A DNA stretch of 64,000 nt. Source: Polynucleobacter sp. JS-Safj-400b-B2 (GTDB lineage Bacteria; Pseudomonadota; Gammaproteobacteria; Burkholderiales; Burkholderiaceae). The translations under genes and the position numbers were made by a program. The notes under the pieces were generated by a model. It saw only the letters and a list, made by a program, of their open reading frames with translations, was not told where the DNA came from and did no database searches. Below, one piece after another: positions 35,219-45,667 of the stretch (position 1 is its first letter; each line of letters begins with the position of its first letter). The DNA is taken from positions 302,071 to 366,070 of the forward strand of contig NZ_JACVPJ010000001.1 in NCBI RefSeq assembly GCF_018881975.1, read 5' to 3'.

Positions 35219-35299
35219 ATGAAAGCCTCAGATAGTTTTGCAATCTTATTAATTTTGATGGCACTGTCTTACGCTATTAGTATGTTTGTAGCGGCCTAA
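35219..35299 (+). CDS. Possible 26-residue membrane peptide
   Basis: ATG at 35219 behind GGGAGAG (35208-35214) opens 26 codons: a polar start MKASDSF and one hydrophobic helix AILLILMALSYAISMFVAA to the end. This is the form of many real small membrane proteins. No homologue is recognised and it is too short to judge by composition alone. It lies between rlmD and the minus-strand terminators. Confidence 0.35.
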   Translation: MKASDSFAILLILMALSYAISMFVAA

Positions 35300-35345
35300 T
35301 ATTTAGCTATAAACAAGTAGGTAGGCAGAGTAGCGTAGTCGTAAA

Positions 35346-35401
35346 GAAAAAGGCGCCCGCAGGCGCCTGATGAGAACAACACACTAAAGATCTTAGTGTG
35401 T
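35346..35401 (-). terminator. Double hairpin terminator after the BI-1 gene
   Basis: Read on the minus strand, a 9-bp stem (ACACACTAA at 35379-35387 with TTAGTGTGT at 35393-35401) comes first. A GC-rich 7-bp stem AGGCGCC/GGCGCCT (35351-35357 and 35362-35368) follows, ending in five T residues (35350-35346). The second is a canonical terminator for the gene ending at 35413. Confidence 0.85.
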
Positions 35402-35412
35402 ATTAATCTCCC

Positions 35413-36114
35413 TTAATCTCGATTACCACCAACAATACCCAATAGTGCGAGTAAGTTAGTAAAGACGTTATACACATCTAAGTAGATAGCTAATGTAGCC
35501 ATGATGTAGTTGGTTTCACCACCATTGATGACGCGTTGTACATCTACCAAGATAAAGGCTGAGAAGATGGCGATTGCCAATACCATCACAGTCAACATCA
35601 AAGCAGGTAGTTGCAACCAGATGTTTGCCAATGAAGCAACAATCAACAGCAACACGCCAACCATCAACCATTTACCCATGCCGGCAAAATCGCTTTTGCT
35701 TACAGTAGCAATCGTTGCCATAGTAGCGAAGATTGCAGCTGTACCGCCGAAGGACAGCATGATGAGAGTGGCGCCATTGCTATAGCTATTTAATGTATAA
35801 CCAATTAAGCGAGACATCATGATGCCCATGAAGAAGGTAAAGCCCAAGAGTAGGAGTACGCCTACACCAGTATCTTTATTCTTCTCAATTGCCCAGAAGA
35901 AGCCAAAGGCAACAGCCATAAACACGATAAAGCCAATAAAAGGGCTGCCAGAGAACAGATCAAGCCCCATTGCGACCCCAAGCCAGGCACCAATCACAGT
36001 TGGAACCATGGAAAGCGCCAAGAGGGCGTAAGTGTTACGGAGTACGCGGTTGCGTACCTGGACGGCACTAATTGAGCCGGTTTGGCCAAAGCCGTAAGAG
36101 TTCAGATCACTCAT
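35413..36114 (-). CDS. BI-1 (Bax inhibitor-1) family membrane protein
   Basis: Seven-helix inner-membrane protein of the BI-1/YccA group, 233 residues. The start ATG at 36114 follows GAAGGAG; the frame is open upstream to 36345 but that part has no protein character. After a short cytoplasmic start (MSDLNSYGFGQTGSI, RNTYALLALSMVPT) there are about seven hydrophobic segments, ending with the family's acidic C-terminal region around ILVDVQRVINGG and ATLAIYLDVYNVFTNLLALL. The two aspartates in those segments match the pH-sensing pair known in the family. Some members modulate FtsH or act as calcium leak channels; its role here is open. Confidence 0.92.
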   Translation of the reverse strand: MSDLNSYGFGQTGSISAVQVRNRVLRNTYALLALSMVPTVIGAWLGVAMGLDLFSGSPFIGFIVFMAVAFGFFWAIEKNKDTGVGVLLLLGFTFFMGIMMSRLIGYTLNSYSNGATLIMLSFGGTAAIFATMATIATVSKSDFAGMGKWLMVGVLLLIVASLANIWLQLPALMLTVMVLAIAIFSAFILVDVQRVINGGETNYIMATLAIYLDVYNVFTNLLALLGIVGGNRD

Positions 36115-36375
36115 ATTGACTCCTTCTTTTTCATTGTTAATACAAGAGCCCATAAAGAGCTGTTGACAGTAAGTATAGACAAAACGCCCTAATTTCAAGG
36201 CCCCGCAGAAAAGACCTACAAATTGAAGGCTTATGCCCTGTAAATTCAAGGGCTTAGCCCTACGGGCATAGGGGTAAATACGGTCAAGCAATGTATAATT
36301 CGGGGGGTCGCAGGAGTGGGGTGCTTTATTGGCCTTTCCTGGCAAATACCTTTGAAATCACTATTGGAGTCTTGA

Positions 36376-36801
36376 ATGGCAATTGAACGCACCCTTTCTA
36401 TTATCAAACCTGATGCTGTCGCTAAAAACGTCATCGGCAAAATCTATGACCGTTTTGAGTCTGCTGGTTTGAAGATCATTGCTTCCAGAATGGCCCATTT
36501 GTCACAGAATGAAGCCGAGCAGTTCTACGGCGTTCACAAAGATCGTCCTTTCTTCAAAGACTTGGTGAGCTTCATGATCTCTGGTCCTGTAATGATTCAA
36601 GTATTGCAAGGCGAAGGCGCTATTGCTAAGAATCGTGACTTGATGGGCGCTACCGATCCTAAGAAGGCAGAAAAAGGCACAATCCGTGCTGACTTCGCTG
36701 ACAGCATCGACGCAAACGCAGTTCATGGCTCTGATGCTCCTGAAACAGCTGCTGTGGAAGTTGCTTTCTTCTTCCCTGGCATGAATGTTTTCAATCGTTA
36801 A
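36376..36801 (+). CDS. ndk: Nucleoside diphosphate kinase
   Basis: Transfers the gamma-phosphate between nucleoside tri- and diphosphates. The 141-residue length is standard. It begins [15 protein letters not shown], and the active-site histidine is His117 in [10 protein letters not shown]. Other conserved parts are [16 protein letters not shown] and [24 protein letters not shown] box at 36294-36299 is a good -10 candidate, with no clear -35. It opens the long housekeeping run that reaches purA; the next gene, rlmN, begins 46 bp later. Confidence 0.98.
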   Translation: MAIERTLSIIKPDAVAKNVIGKIYDRFESAGLKIIASRMAHLSQNEAEQFYGVHKDRPFFKDLVSFMISGPVMIQVLQGEGAIAKNRDLMGATDPKKAEKGTIRADFADSIDANAVHGSDAPETAAVEVAFFFPGMNVFNR

Positions 36802-36847
36802 TCCACGATTGCTAACGAATAACCTATTTAATATATAAGTAGGCGCA

Positions 36848-38056
36848 TTGACCTCCCCGCGCGTAAATCTCTTAGATTTTGACGCTGACCAAATGGCAGC
36901 GTATGTCGCGGGGTTGAATGAAAAGCCCTTTAGGGCGAAGCAACTCATGCAGTGGATACACCAACGTGGTGTAGGTAACATCAATGACATGAGTGATTTA
37001 GCAAAAAGCTTTAGAGCAACTTTGCTAGATAAAGCAGAAGTACTTTCTCTCCCCGTTATCAAAGATGAACACGCCGCTGATGGTACCCGTAAATGGTTGC
37101 TGGACGTTGGTGCTGGCAATGCAGTCGAGTCCGTATTTATTCCTGAGGACGATAGAGGTACTCTGTGCATCTCTTCTCAGGCAGGCTGCGCAGTCAATTG
37201 CCGTTTTTGCTCAACCGGTCATCAAGGCTTCTCGCGCAACCTGACTTCTGGTGAAATCATCGGGCAACTTTGGTTTGCTGAACATCTTTTACGTAATGAT
37301 CCTCAGGCTATTCGCAGGATAGAAAAGTTTCCAACTCCAGGCTGGGAGCACACAGGTCGCGTCATCTCCAATGTGGTGATGATGGGTATGGGTGAACCGT
37401 TGCTGAACTACGATAACGTTGTTTCTGCGCTGCGCTTAATGCTTGATGACAGAGCTTATGGTTTGTCGCGTCGTCGTGTCACGGTATCGACATCAGGTGT
37501 AGTGCCGATGATTGATCGTCTTGCGCAAGATTGCCCAGTAGCACTAGCGGTCTCCTTACATGCACCGAATGATGCATTACGCGATCAGCTAGTGCCACTC
37601 AATCAAAAATATCCTTTACGTGAATTGCTCGATGCTTGTGAGCGTTACTTGCCATTTGCGCCAAGAGATTTCTTAACCTTTGAATATTGCATGCTCGATG
37701 GTGTCAATGATTCTGATATTCAGGCTAAAGAGTTGGTTCGCTTGCTGAGAAACATTAAGTGCAAGATCAATCTCATTCCATTTAATCCATTTCCAGAATC
37801 TGGTCTCAAGCGCTCATCAGCCCAGCGCATAAACACTTTCGCTGGCATCTTGTTAGATGCGGGTATGGTTGCGACCGTGCGCAAGACTCGCGGAGAGGAT
37901 ATTGCTGCAGCATGCGGTCAATTAGCAGGTGACGTCGTGGATCGTACGCGTGTACGTGAGCGTGATGTCCATAGTGCCGAGATCGAAATCGAAGAAGCGG
38001 AATCCGATGAGCAGTCAAATGAGCACCCAATTGAGTGGCTCAAAAAATTAAATTAA
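36848..38056 (+). CDS. rlmN: Dual-specificity RNA methyltransferase RlmN
   Basis: Radical SAM enzyme that makes 2-methyladenosine at 2503 of 23S rRNA and 37 of some tRNAs. The 402-residue protein starts with a TTG at 36848 behind TAGG. The cluster-binding motif is Cys114-x3-Cys118-x2-Cys121 (CAVNCRFC). Also present are [48 protein letters not shown], and the C-terminal [16 protein letters not shown] with the catalytic Cys. About 30 acidic residues extend beyond the usual end. In related genomes pilW/rodZ-type genes often follow; here ispG follows directly. Confidence 0.97.
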   Translation: MTSPRVNLLDFDADQMAAYVAGLNEKPFRAKQLMQWIHQRGVGNINDMSDLAKSFRATLLDKAEVLSLPVIKDEHAADGTRKWLLDVGAGNAVESVFIPEDDRGTLCISSQAGCAVNCRFCSTGHQGFSRNLTSGEIIGQLWFAEHLLRNDPQAIRRIEKFPTPGWEHTGRVISNVVMMGMGEPLLNYDNVVSALRLMLDDRAYGLSRRRVTVSTSGVVPMIDRLAQDCPVALAVSLHAPNDALRDQLVPLNQKYPLRELLDACERYLPFAPRDFLTFEYCMLDGVNDSDIQAKELVRLLRNIKCKINLIPFNPFPESGLKRSSAQRINTFAGILLDAGMVATVRKTRGEDIAAACGQLAGDVVDRTRVRERDVHSAEIEIEEAESDEQSNEHPIEWLKKLN

Positions 38057-38078
38057 AGATTAGATCCCGATTATTCCA

Positions 38079-39347
38079 ATGAGCTCTAATAATTTATTGC
38101 CACCTCTACCGTTAGGGCCATCCCCTAAGCGAGCAACTCGCCAAGCAACTGTTGCTTGGAAGACCAATATCATTACTGTTGGTGGTGATGCGCCAGTACG
38201 AGTGCAGTCCATGACCAATACCGATACAGCGGATGCTGTTGGTACTGCAATTCAGGTAAAGGAATTAGCCCGTGCAGGTTCGGAGATGGTGCGCATTACT
38301 GTCAACACGCCAGAGGCAGCCGCTGCCGTTCCTTATATTCGTGAGCAGCTAGATAAGATGGATGTCTTGGTACCCTTAATTGGCGATTTCCATTACAACG
38401 GTCATACCTTATTGAATGATTTTCCAGACTGCGCTAAAGCGCTCTCAAAGTACCGCATTAATCCAGGTAATGTGGGTAAGGGCGCCAAGCGTGACCCACA
38501 ATTTGCACAAATGATTGAAGCTGCTTGTAAATATGACAAGCCGATTCGAATTGGTGTGAACTGGGGAAGCTTAGATCAAGAACTCTTAGCCTCCATTATG
38601 GATAGCAATGCTGCCTTAGCAGTTCCAAAAACTGCACAAGAAGTGATGATTGAAGCCTTAATTCAGTCAGCATTGCAGTCGGCAGAAAAAGCAGTTGAGT
38701 TGGGAATGAATCCTGATCAAATTTTGCTTTCATGCAAAGTGAGTAATGTGCAAGACTTAGTCGCTGTGTATCGCGACCTCTCACGTCGCTCTGACTATCC
38801 ATTGCACTTAGGTTTAACAGAAGCAGGCATGGGCAGCAAAGGTATAGTGTCTTCGACTGCGGCGATGGGCATCTTGTTGCAAGAAGGTATTGGCGACACG
38901 ATTCGCGTTTCGTTAACACCTGATCCAGGCGCTCCTCGTGAGAACGAAGTTATCGTTGCTCAAGAAATACTGCAAACCATGGGCTTACGTAACTTCACAC
39001 CAATGGTGATCGCTTGCCCTGGTTGTGGCAGAACCACCAGCACAACATTCCAAGAATTAGCAGCCAATATTCAATCGTATTTGCGTCAACAAATGCCGGT
39101 TTGGAAGAAAACCCATCCTGGCGTTGAGAATATGAATGTGGCAGTAATGGGGTGTATCGTAAATGGCCCAGGCGAGAGCAAGCACGCCAATATTGGTATT
39201 TCATTGCCGGGAACGGGTGAAACCCCAGCTGCACCAGTATTTGTGGATGGGGTGAAGGTAAAAACCCTGCGCGGTGAAAAAATTGCCGAAGAGTTTCAAG
39301 TAATTGTTGACGAGTACGTTAAACAAAACTACGCATCTAAAGTTTAA
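38079..39347 (+). CDS. ispG: (E)-4-hydroxy-3-methylbut-2-enyl-diphosphate synthase IspG
   Basis: Iron-sulfur enzyme of the non-mevalonate isoprenoid pathway, converting the cyclic diphosphate MEcPP to HMBPP. The 422-residue protein has the N-terminal TIM barrel segment ([44 protein letters not shown]). The C-terminal cluster domain has [12 protein letters not shown] and [17 protein letters not shown] with the three cluster cysteines. It lies 22 bp after rlmN and 38 bp before hisS, in the conserved order of Burkholderiales apart from missing cell-shape genes. Confidence 0.97.
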   Translation: MSSNNLLPPLPLGPSPKRATRQATVAWKTNIITVGGDAPVRVQSMTNTDTADAVGTAIQVKELARAGSEMVRITVNTPEAAAAVPYIREQLDKMDVLVPLIGDFHYNGHTLLNDFPDCAKALSKYRINPGNVGKGAKRDPQFAQMIEAACKYDKPIRIGVNWGSLDQELLASIMDSNAALAVPKTAQEVMIEALIQSALQSAEKAVELGMNPDQILLSCKVSNVQDLVAVYRDLSRRSDYPLHLGLTEAGMGSKGIVSSTAAMGILLQEGIGDTIRVSLTPDPGAPRENEVIVAQEILQTMGLRNFTPMVIACPGCGRTTSTTFQELAANIQSYLRQQMPVWKKTHPGVENMNVAVMGCIVNGPGESKHANIGISLPGTGETPAAPVFVDGVKVKTLRGEKIAEEFQVIVDEYVKQNYASKV

Positions 39348-39385
39348 GTAGATTTAAACAAGGCGATAACAAAACAATAATAAAA

Positions 39386-40735
39386 ATGACTGATCAAAGT
39401 AAAGACCAAAAACCAGAAGTCAAAATCCAGAATACCCAAAAAGTGCAGAAAATAAACGGCGTTCGCGGTATGAATGATTTGCTACCAGCAGATGCAGCGC
39501 AGTGGGCACATCTTGAGCATGTCTTACGCGATCTAACGCGTGCTTATGGTTATGAATTTTTGAGAACGCCAATCGTAGAAGCGACCGCAGTATTTCAGCG
39601 TGGTATTGGCGAAGTGACCGACATCGTTGAAAAAGAAATGTATTCCTTTGAAGATCGCTTGAATGGCGAGCAACTCACCTTGCGTCCCGAGGGTACTGCT
39701 GCGTTAGTCCGTTCCGTTATTGAAAATAATTTGATTTACGAGGGCCCTAAGCGCCTTTGGTACACCGGACCGATGTTCCGTCATGAGCGTCCACAGCGTG
39801 GCCGTTACCGTCAGTTCCATCAATTTGGTGTTGAAGCTTTAGGCTTTGCTGGTCCCGATATCGATGCAGAAATCATCCTGATGGGTCAACGTCTGTGGGA
39901 TGAGCTGGGCTTGAAGGGGGTTCGCTTGGAGATCAATTCCCTAGGTCAGGTTCCTGAGCGCGCGGAGCATCGTGCTGCCTTAGTAACTTACTTTGAGAAA
40001 AATAAATCACAGCTCGACGAAGACTCACAGCGTCGCCTTGTTAGCAACCCATTGCGTATTCTGGACTCTAAAAACCCAGAGATGCAGGCATTGATCGAGG
40101 GTGCACCAAAACTATTGAATTTCTTGGGAGAAGAGTCGCTTAAGCATTTCAATGCAGTACAAGCTTTACTCAAAGCAAATAACATCCCTTGCAAAATCAA
40201 TCCTCGTTTAGTCCGTGGCTTGGATTACTACAACCTCACGGTATTTGAGTGGGTGACCGATGAGCTGGGAGCTCAAGGTACGATTGCTGGTGGTGGACGT
40301 TATGACCCTTTGATCGAGCGCATGGGTGGTAAAGCAGCGCCTGCTTGTGGTTGGGCAATGGGTATGGAACGCGTGCTCGAGTTGATGAAGGTCTCTGGAT
40401 CCTTGCCCGAAGCCCAGGCCCAATGCGATATTTATGTTTTGCACCAAGGTGGCGAGACCTTGACTGCTGCCATGATCATCGCTGAGCGCCTTCGTAGCGC
40501 AGGCATTGATACCGTTCTTTTCTGCCCTCCAGACGGTCAATCCGCCAGCTTTAAGTCCCAAATGAAGAAGGCTGATAGCAGTGGGGCAGCCTTTGCAGTC
40601 ATTATTGGCCCTGACGAATTGGCCAAGAATGAGGCAGCACTGAAGGACTTACGTGGCACGGGGGAGCAGAAATCCGTTCCTTTGGACGATGTCTTGGGGG
40701 CAGTAATTGATGCCCTGGTTGGCGCCTCAGAATAG
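39386..40735 (+). CDS. hisS: Histidyl-tRNA synthetase
   Basis: Class II aminoacyl-tRNA synthetase, 449 residues. An N-terminal lysine-rich tail of about 25 residues precedes the conserved start [16 protein letters not shown]. Motif 2 is [12 protein letters not shown] and [24 protein letters not shown]. Histidine-specific motifs are VRGLDYYN and [15 protein letters not shown]; motif 3 is [11 protein letters not shown]. The anticodon-binding domain begins near [10 protein letters not shown]. It sits between ispG and yfgM with normal spacing. Confidence 0.98.
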   Translation: MTDQSKDQKPEVKIQNTQKVQKINGVRGMNDLLPADAAQWAHLEHVLRDLTRAYGYEFLRTPIVEATAVFQRGIGEVTDIVEKEMYSFEDRLNGEQLTLRPEGTAALVRSVIENNLIYEGPKRLWYTGPMFRHERPQRGRYRQFHQFGVEALGFAGPDIDAEIILMGQRLWDELGLKGVRLEINSLGQVPERAEHRAALVTYFEKNKSQLDEDSQRRLVSNPLRILDSKNPEMQALIEGAPKLLNFLGEESLKHFNAVQALLKANNIPCKINPRLVRGLDYYNLTVFEWVTDELGAQGTIAGGGRYDPLIERMGGKAAPACGWAMGMERVLELMKVSGSLPEAQAQCDIYVLHQGGETLTAAMIIAERLRSAGIDTVLFCPPDGQSASFKSQMKKADSSGAAFAVIIGPDELAKNEAALKDLRGTGEQKSVPLDDVLGAVIDALVGASE

Positions 40736-40793
40736 AATTAACCAATTACTTATAAATTACCTTTTAATTACCCATTAGTGAACTTGGATTGAA

Positions 40794-41453
40794 ATGCCTT
40801 TAGATCTAGAAGAACAAGAACAATTAGACCAATTCAAAGCGTTTTGGCAAAAGTACCGCAATATTATTACTGGGGTAGTCACGGCTGCCTTGTTCGCTTA
40901 CGCTGCTTACAGTGGATATCAGTGGTGGCGTAATAGTCAGGCACTTGAAGCTTCTAAGCTTTATGAAACGATGGTGGGCGCGATTGCGAAAGGCGATAAA
41001 GATCTGACCTTGCGCGCAGCTGACGATTTGCAAAAAGATTTTGGACGCACACCCTATGCGGCAATGTCTAGTTTGATCGCTGCGCGCATCGCATCGGATG
41101 CAGGCGATAGCGCGAAGGCTTTAGATTATTTACGTTGGGCCGCTAAGAATGCATCAAATGACGGCTACCTTGCTTTGGCAAAATTACGCTTAGTAACTCA
41201 ATTGATTGAGCTGGGCTCTGAAAAAGATTTTGCAGAGGCTGATCAAATCTTGAAAGAAAAGCCTATTGCTGGTTTTGAATCCTTATGGCTTGAACGTCGT
41301 GGTGATTGGTATCTCGCGCAAAAGAAAAATGAACAAGCTAAGACTAGTTACCAAGAGGCCTGGAAAAAATTAGATCAAGCAAAAGAATTTCCTGAAGAGG
41401 CGCGTCGCCTCTTAAAAGTTAAATTGGATGCCGTTGGAGGAGTTACTCAGTGA
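40794..41453 (+). CDS. yfgM: YfgM-like TPR protein, SecYEG-associated
   Basis: Inner-membrane protein with one N-terminal helix and a periplasmic TPR domain, known in E. coli as a SecYEG-linked ancillary factor. The 219-residue protein has a cytoplasmic start LEEQEQLDQFKAFWQKY, a membrane segment (IITGVVTAALFAYAAYSGYQW, about 23-43), and TPR repeats (KLYETMVGAIAKGDKDLTLRAAD and later). It is placed as usual between hisS and bamB, and the bamB start overlaps its stop by four bases, so they are co-translated. The symbol follows the E. coli gene in the same position. Confidence 0.92.
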   Translation: MPLDLEEQEQLDQFKAFWQKYRNIITGVVTAALFAYAAYSGYQWWRNSQALEASKLYETMVGAIAKGDKDLTLRAADDLQKDFGRTPYAAMSSLIAARIASDAGDSAKALDYLRWAAKNASNDGYLALAKLRLVTQLIELGSEKDFAEADQILKEKPIAGFESLWLERRGDWYLAQKKNEQAKTSYQEAWKKLDQAKEFPEEARRLLKVKLDAVGGVTQ

Positions 41454-42622
41454 TGACTAAAGTGATAACTAAGGAAATGAAGCATTTGCCGATGCGTATA
41501 GGTACTGCCTTAGTGTTGGGTGCCGTGGTAATTGCTTTAGTAGCTTGCTCCGGTAGCTCAAAGGTCAGAAAGCCTGCCGAATTACCTGCGGTTACCAATC
41601 AATTTGATCTTCGACCTGTTTGGTCTAACAGCATTGGTTCATCAGAAACCTTTAACTTTCATCCCATTGTTGCTGGTGATGCGGTATACGTCGCTTCTCA
41701 CCGTGGGAACTTGGCCAGGATTGATTTAGCATCAGGCAATAAAACGTGGGAAGTATCTGTACCTGATCGCTTATCCGTTGGCCCTGGCTCGGATGGGCGT
41801 ACTACTGTAGCAGTGAGTACAAAGGGTAGGGTCTATGCCTATGACGATGCTGGCAAGCCTATTTGGAATGTGAGTGTTGGCAGTGAAGTATTAAGCGAAC
41901 CTGTGGTTGCTGGTGGCATCGTGGTTGTGCGTGCACTCGATAATCGTTTCATTGGGTTAGATGCACAAACTGGCAAACGTAAGTGGACTTATCAGCGTCA
42001 GCAGTCTGCTTTGTCGTTGCGTGTGGGCTATGGCATGCTATCTATTAATAACGAGGTGATTGTTACTGGTTTTGCTGGCGGTCGTTTTGGCATGATTGCA
42101 ATTGCGAATGGCGGATTGGTTTGGGAAACCCCCGTATCTTTTCCTAAAGGCTTCTCTGAAATCGAACGCCTGAATGATGTCAGTGCTAAACCTAGTATGG
42201 AAGGCGATATTATCTGTGCGGTTTCTTATCAGGGCCGTATTGGTTGTGGCCAGGCTCGTACAGGAAACCTTCTGTGGTTTAAGGACTATTCAAGTTACAC
42301 CGGCACTTCCCAAAGTACTGACATGGTTTTCTCAGCAAACGATAAATCCTACGTGACTGCTTTTGCAACTAAAGACGGTACGCAGGTTTGGGAAAACACT
42401 CAGCTGATGTTCCGTGATGTAGGTGAGTCACTTGCGGTTGGCAGAGTTTTGCTGATGGGTGATGGTGAAGGTTATATCCATGCATTTTCACAGGCGAATG
42501 GTGAGATGGTTGCGCGTATTCGTCACGACAGTAGTCCAATCTCGGCTGCCCCCATTGCGGTAGGTGGCCTCATCTTGGTTCAATCTCAAGGTGGAAAAAT
42601 AGCGGCGTACAGTCCAAAATGA
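41450..42622 (+). CDS. bamB: Outer-membrane assembly lipoprotein BamB
   Basis: Beta-propeller lipoprotein of the BAM complex, which inserts outer-membrane barrels. The 390-residue protein has a signal peptide with lipobox LVAC, Cys33. Repeats of the PQQ-like WD type follow ([70 protein letters not shown]). It overlaps both yfgM and der by four bases. Length is normal. The product sits on the periplasmic face of the outer membrane next to BamA. Confidence 0.97.
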   Translation: MMTKVITKEMKHLPMRIGTALVLGAVVIALVACSGSSKVRKPAELPAVTNQFDLRPVWSNSIGSSETFNFHPIVAGDAVYVASHRGNLARIDLASGNKTWEVSVPDRLSVGPGSDGRTTVAVSTKGRVYAYDDAGKPIWNVSVGSEVLSEPVVAGGIVVVRALDNRFIGLDAQTGKRKWTYQRQQSALSLRVGYGMLSINNEVIVTGFAGGRFGMIAIANGGLVWETPVSFPKGFSEIERLNDVSAKPSMEGDIICAVSYQGRIGCGQARTGNLLWFKDYSSYTGTSQSTDMVFSANDKSYVTAFATKDGTQVWENTQLMFRDVGESLAVGRVLLMGDGEGYIHAFSQANGEMVARIRHDSSPISAAPIAVGGLILVQSQGGKIAAYSPK

Positions 42623-43983
42623 ATCCAGTTATCACTATCGTCGGCCGTCCCAATGTGGGGAAGTCGACTCTCTTTAATCGCTTAACGCGTTCACGTGATG
42701 CATTAGTGGCTGACTTTTCTGGTTTAACCAGAGATCGTCACTATGGCAAAGGCCGTATCGGCGAGCGTGCATTTATTTGCGTGGACACCGGAGGTTTTGA
42801 GCCAGTAGCAAAGACCGGCATCGTTGCCGAAATGGCAAAACAAACCAAGCAAGCCGTTGCTGAATCTGACATTGTGATTTTCTTGGTTGATGGTCGCTTA
42901 GGTATGGCGCCACAAGATCGGGTGATTGCAGATTTCTTGCGTAAGACTGGAAGACCCATCATCCTGGCGGTAAATAAAACCGAAGGTATGCAAGCCGGCG
43001 TTGTTACTGCAGACTTTCATGAGCTTGGATTGGGTGAGCCCTTCCCAATTTCATCTGCGCATGGCGATGGTGTGCGTGGCCTGATTGATGACGCTTTAGA
43101 TTCGCTGGGCATTGCAGAGCCAGATGAAGAGGAATTAGCTAACGACCCTAATCGCCCAATGAAGATTGCGGTAGTGGGTCGTCCAAACGTCGGTAAATCT
43201 ACGTTGATCAATAAGTTGATCGGTGAAGAGCGTGTGATTGCCTTTGATATGCCGGGTACTACGCGTGATGCGATCGAAGTTCCCTTTGAGCGTAACGGCA
43301 AGCCTTATATCCTGGTTGATACAGCAGGTCTGCGTCGCCGTGGCAAAGTATTCGAAGCGATTGAGAAGTTCTCAGTAGTTAAAACATTGCAAGCCATTGC
43401 TGACTGTAATGTGGTGATTTTGATGTTAGATGCTCAGCAAGATATTTCCGAGCAAGATGCACATATCGCTGGATTTATTGTTGAGGCTGGGCGCGCATTA
43501 GTAGTTGCAGTGAACAAGTGGGATGGTTTAGATGCCTACGTTAAAGAGCGCGCTCGTTTGGAGATTGCTCAAAAACTGCGCTTTCTGGATTTTGCAAACG
43601 TTCATCCGATCTCCGCTAAAAAAGGTACAGGCCTTAAGGATCTCTTTAAGGACGTCGATGCAGCTTATGCCGCAGCGATGGCGAAGTTACCAACTCCTCG
43701 TTTAACTCGTATCTTGCAAGAGGCAATCGAGCATCAACAGCCAAAACGGGTTGGTATGGGTCGTCCAAAATTACGCTATGCCCACCAAGGGGGTATGAAC
43801 CCCCCAATTGTGGTCATCCATGGCACATCCTTGAGCGGAGTGACTGATAGCTACAAGCGATACTTGGAAGGTCGCTTTAGGGATGTCTTTAAATTGCGCG
43901 GTACGCCTTTACGGATTCAGATGAATACCGCTAAAAACCCTTACGTTGATGACGACAAGGGTAAAAAAAACAAAAAGCGCTAA
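42619..43983 (+). CDS. der: Ribosome assembly GTPase Der (EngA)
   Basis: Essential GTPase for 50S subunit maturation with two G domains in tandem. The 454-residue protein has [12 protein letters not shown] near residue 8 and [13 protein letters not shown] near residue 190, switch regions DTGGF and DTAGL, and G4 motifs NKTEG and NKWDG. It ends with a KH-like domain ([28 protein letters not shown]) and a basic tail. It overlaps bamB by four bases. Length is usual for Der in Betaproteobacteria. Confidence 0.98.
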   Translation: MNPVITIVGRPNVGKSTLFNRLTRSRDALVADFSGLTRDRHYGKGRIGERAFICVDTGGFEPVAKTGIVAEMAKQTKQAVAESDIVIFLVDGRLGMAPQDRVIADFLRKTGRPIILAVNKTEGMQAGVVTADFHELGLGEPFPISSAHGDGVRGLIDDALDSLGIAEPDEEELANDPNRPMKIAVVGRPNVGKSTLINKLIGEERVIAFDMPGTTRDAIEVPFERNGKPYILVDTAGLRRRGKVFEAIEKFSVVKTLQAIADCNVVILMLDAQQDISEQDAHIAGFIVEAGRALVVAVNKWDGLDAYVKERARLEIAQKLRFLDFANVHPISAKKGTGLKDLFKDVDAAYAAAMAKLPTPRLTRILQEAIEHQQPKRVGMGRPKLRYAHQGGMNPPIVVIHGTSLSGVTDSYKRYLEGRFRDVFKLRGTPLRIQMNTAKNPYVDDDKGKKNKKR

Positions 43984-44181
43984 TTTGGGCTAATCTTTTA
44001 GATTCATGCCGAATTGGGCTTGATTTTTCAGAAAATCAGCCCAATATAGAGCTTAATGAGTCATTGGTTCTAGCAGTTTGTATCAAGCAATGTGTATTTA
44101 GAAATGTGCAGTGAAAATTGGTATTTAAAAAAAGCAAGACTCCCAAAAAAAGTAGTTACCAAAAGATAATTAAGGAGCAGT

Positions 44182-44433
44182 ATGAGCAATAGCAATCCCA
44201 ACAAAATTCAATTACTTCAGGATCCATTCCTCAATGCCTTGCGCAAAGAGCATGTTCCTGTTTCGATCTATCTTGTAAACGGTATTAAGCTGCAGGGCAA
44301 TATTGAGTCATTTGACCAATATGTTGTGCTCTTGCGTAATACGGTGACGCAGATGGTTTACAAACATGCAATCTCTACGATCGTTCCTGCTCGTGCGATT
44401 GATTTTCGTTTAGAAGAAGCTAGCCCTGTATAA
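44182..44433 (+). CDS. hfq: RNA chaperone Hfq
   Basis: Hexameric Sm-like protein that pairs small RNAs with mRNAs. The 83-residue protein has Sm1 ([28 protein letters not shown]), Sm2 ([22 protein letters not shown]), and the YKH motif that contacts uridine-rich RNA. The C-terminal tail is very short. A GGAG ribosome site precedes the ATG. A 198-bp gap upstream contains no gene and holds the promoter region. The hflX frame overlaps its 3' end. Confidence 0.98.
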   Translation: MSNSNPNKIQLLQDPFLNALRKEHVPVSIYLVNGIKLQGNIESFDQYVVLLRNTVTQMVYKHAISTIVPARAIDFRLEEASPV

Positions 44434-45667
44434 AACCGGAGTAGATGCGGCACGCGCTGTTCTAGTTGGTGTAGACACGGGACGCGAAGACTTTGCAGAT
44501 AGCATGGCCGAACTCAGCCTTTTGGCTGATAGCGCAGGCTCTATACCCGCAGCCACTGTTATTGCCCGCAAGGGGAAAACTGACCCCGCTTTGTTTATCG
44601 GCTCAGGCAAGGCGAATGAGCTTAAGCGAGTGATGGAAGAGCATGGTGCAGAACTTGCGATCTTCAATCATCCACTTTCTCCAACTCAGCAACGCAATTT
44701 AGAGCGCCATATTGGTTTTCATGTAATGGACCGCACCGGATTGATTTTGGATATCTTTAGTCAAAGAGCGCAAAGTCATATTGGTAAGACGCAAGTTGAA
44801 CTTGCACAAGTGCGTTATCGGATGTCTCGTTTGGTTAGAGCCTGGAGTCACTTAGAGCGACAGCGAGGCGGTATTGGTGTGCGCGGCGGTCCTGGTGAAA
44901 CTCAGATGGAGTTGGATCGCCGGATGTTGGCAACCAAAGCGAAGCGCTTGGAAAATGAGCTAGAAAAACTCCAGCGCCAACAAAGAACGCAAAGAAGGGC
45001 TCGAAATCGCAAAGATGTGTTCTCTGTCTCTTTGGTTGGATATACCAATGCCGGTAAATCGACTTTGTTTAATGCCCTAACCAAAGCAGGGACTTACGCT
45101 GCTGACCAGCTTTTTGCCACCTTAGATACCACCTCCAGAAAGGTCCATTTGGATGGAGTTGGATCAATTGTGGTCTCTGATACCGTGGGATTTATCCGGG
45201 ATTTGCCTCACCAGCTAGTGGAAGCCTTTAGGGCAACTTTGGATGAAACCATCCATGCCGACCTCATTTTGCATGTTATTGATGCCTGTAGCTCGGTAGC
45301 TAGGGAGCAAAAGGCTGAGGTAGAGGCCGTTTTAGAGGAAATTGGGGCTGATGACATCCCTCGGATTGAGGTGATGAATAAGATCGACCAGATGCCTCAA
45401 ACCTTCACCCGTGGGGCTGTTTTAGAGCGAGATGGACAGGGTTTTCCAAGTCAGGTTTTCCTGTCAGCCAAGACGGGCTTAGGCCTTGATTTACTTCGCT
45501 CGGCCCTAGCCGAATGCTCTCAAATGACTGATAGAATAAGGGTCGAGCACAACCGTGCCAAGAAGCAATTGGCCCCGGATGAGTTTTTAGAACCTTTACC
45601 TGAACGACCAGAAACTTCTGAATTTAATCCGATTGCCAACCGAAGCTATTTATCTAATGACGCGTAA
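44426..45667 (+). CDS. hflX: GTPase HflX, start codon probably non-canonical
   Basis: Ribosome-binding GTPase that splits stalled ribosomes in stress. The G domain has [34 protein letters not shown] and NKID. The first ATG (44504) would cut off the first strand of the N-terminal domain: upstream in the same frame are codons for [19 protein letters not shown], which matches the start of HflX in relatives. No ATG, GTG or TTG occurs between the TAG at 44411 and that segment. A CTG at 44426 behind GAAGAAG is the most likely start, inside the last eight bases of hfq. From there the protein has 413 residues. Confidence 0.92.
   Translation: MYKTGVDAARAVLVGVDTGREDFADSMAELSLLADSAGSIPAATVIARKGKTDPALFIGSGKANELKRVMEEHGAELAIFNHPLSPTQQRNLERHIGFHVMDRTGLILDIFSQRAQSHIGKTQVELAQVRYRMSRLVRAWSHLERQRGGIGVRGGPGETQMELDRRMLATKAKRLENELEKLQRQQRTQRRARNRKDVFSVSLVGYTNAGKSTLFNALTKAGTYAADQLFATLDTTSRKVHLDGVGSIVVSDTVGFIRDLPHQLVEAFRATLDETIHADLILHVIDACSSVAREQKAEVEAVLEEIGADDIPRIEVMNKIDQMPQTFTRGAVLERDGQGFPSQVFLSAKTGLGLDLLRSALAECSQMTDRIRVEHNRAKKQLAPDEFLEPLPERPETSEFNPIANRSYLSNDA

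Noticed and set aside
36115..36345. Upstream extension of the BI-1 family protein by 77 residues
   Set aside because: The ATG at 36114 has a strong ribosome site and fits the family length; the extension has no protein character.
36502..37170. Long minus-strand frame of 222 codons opposite ndk and rlmN
   Set aside because: Both plus-strand genes are certain; the antisense translation is Ser/Cys-rich and unlike any protein.
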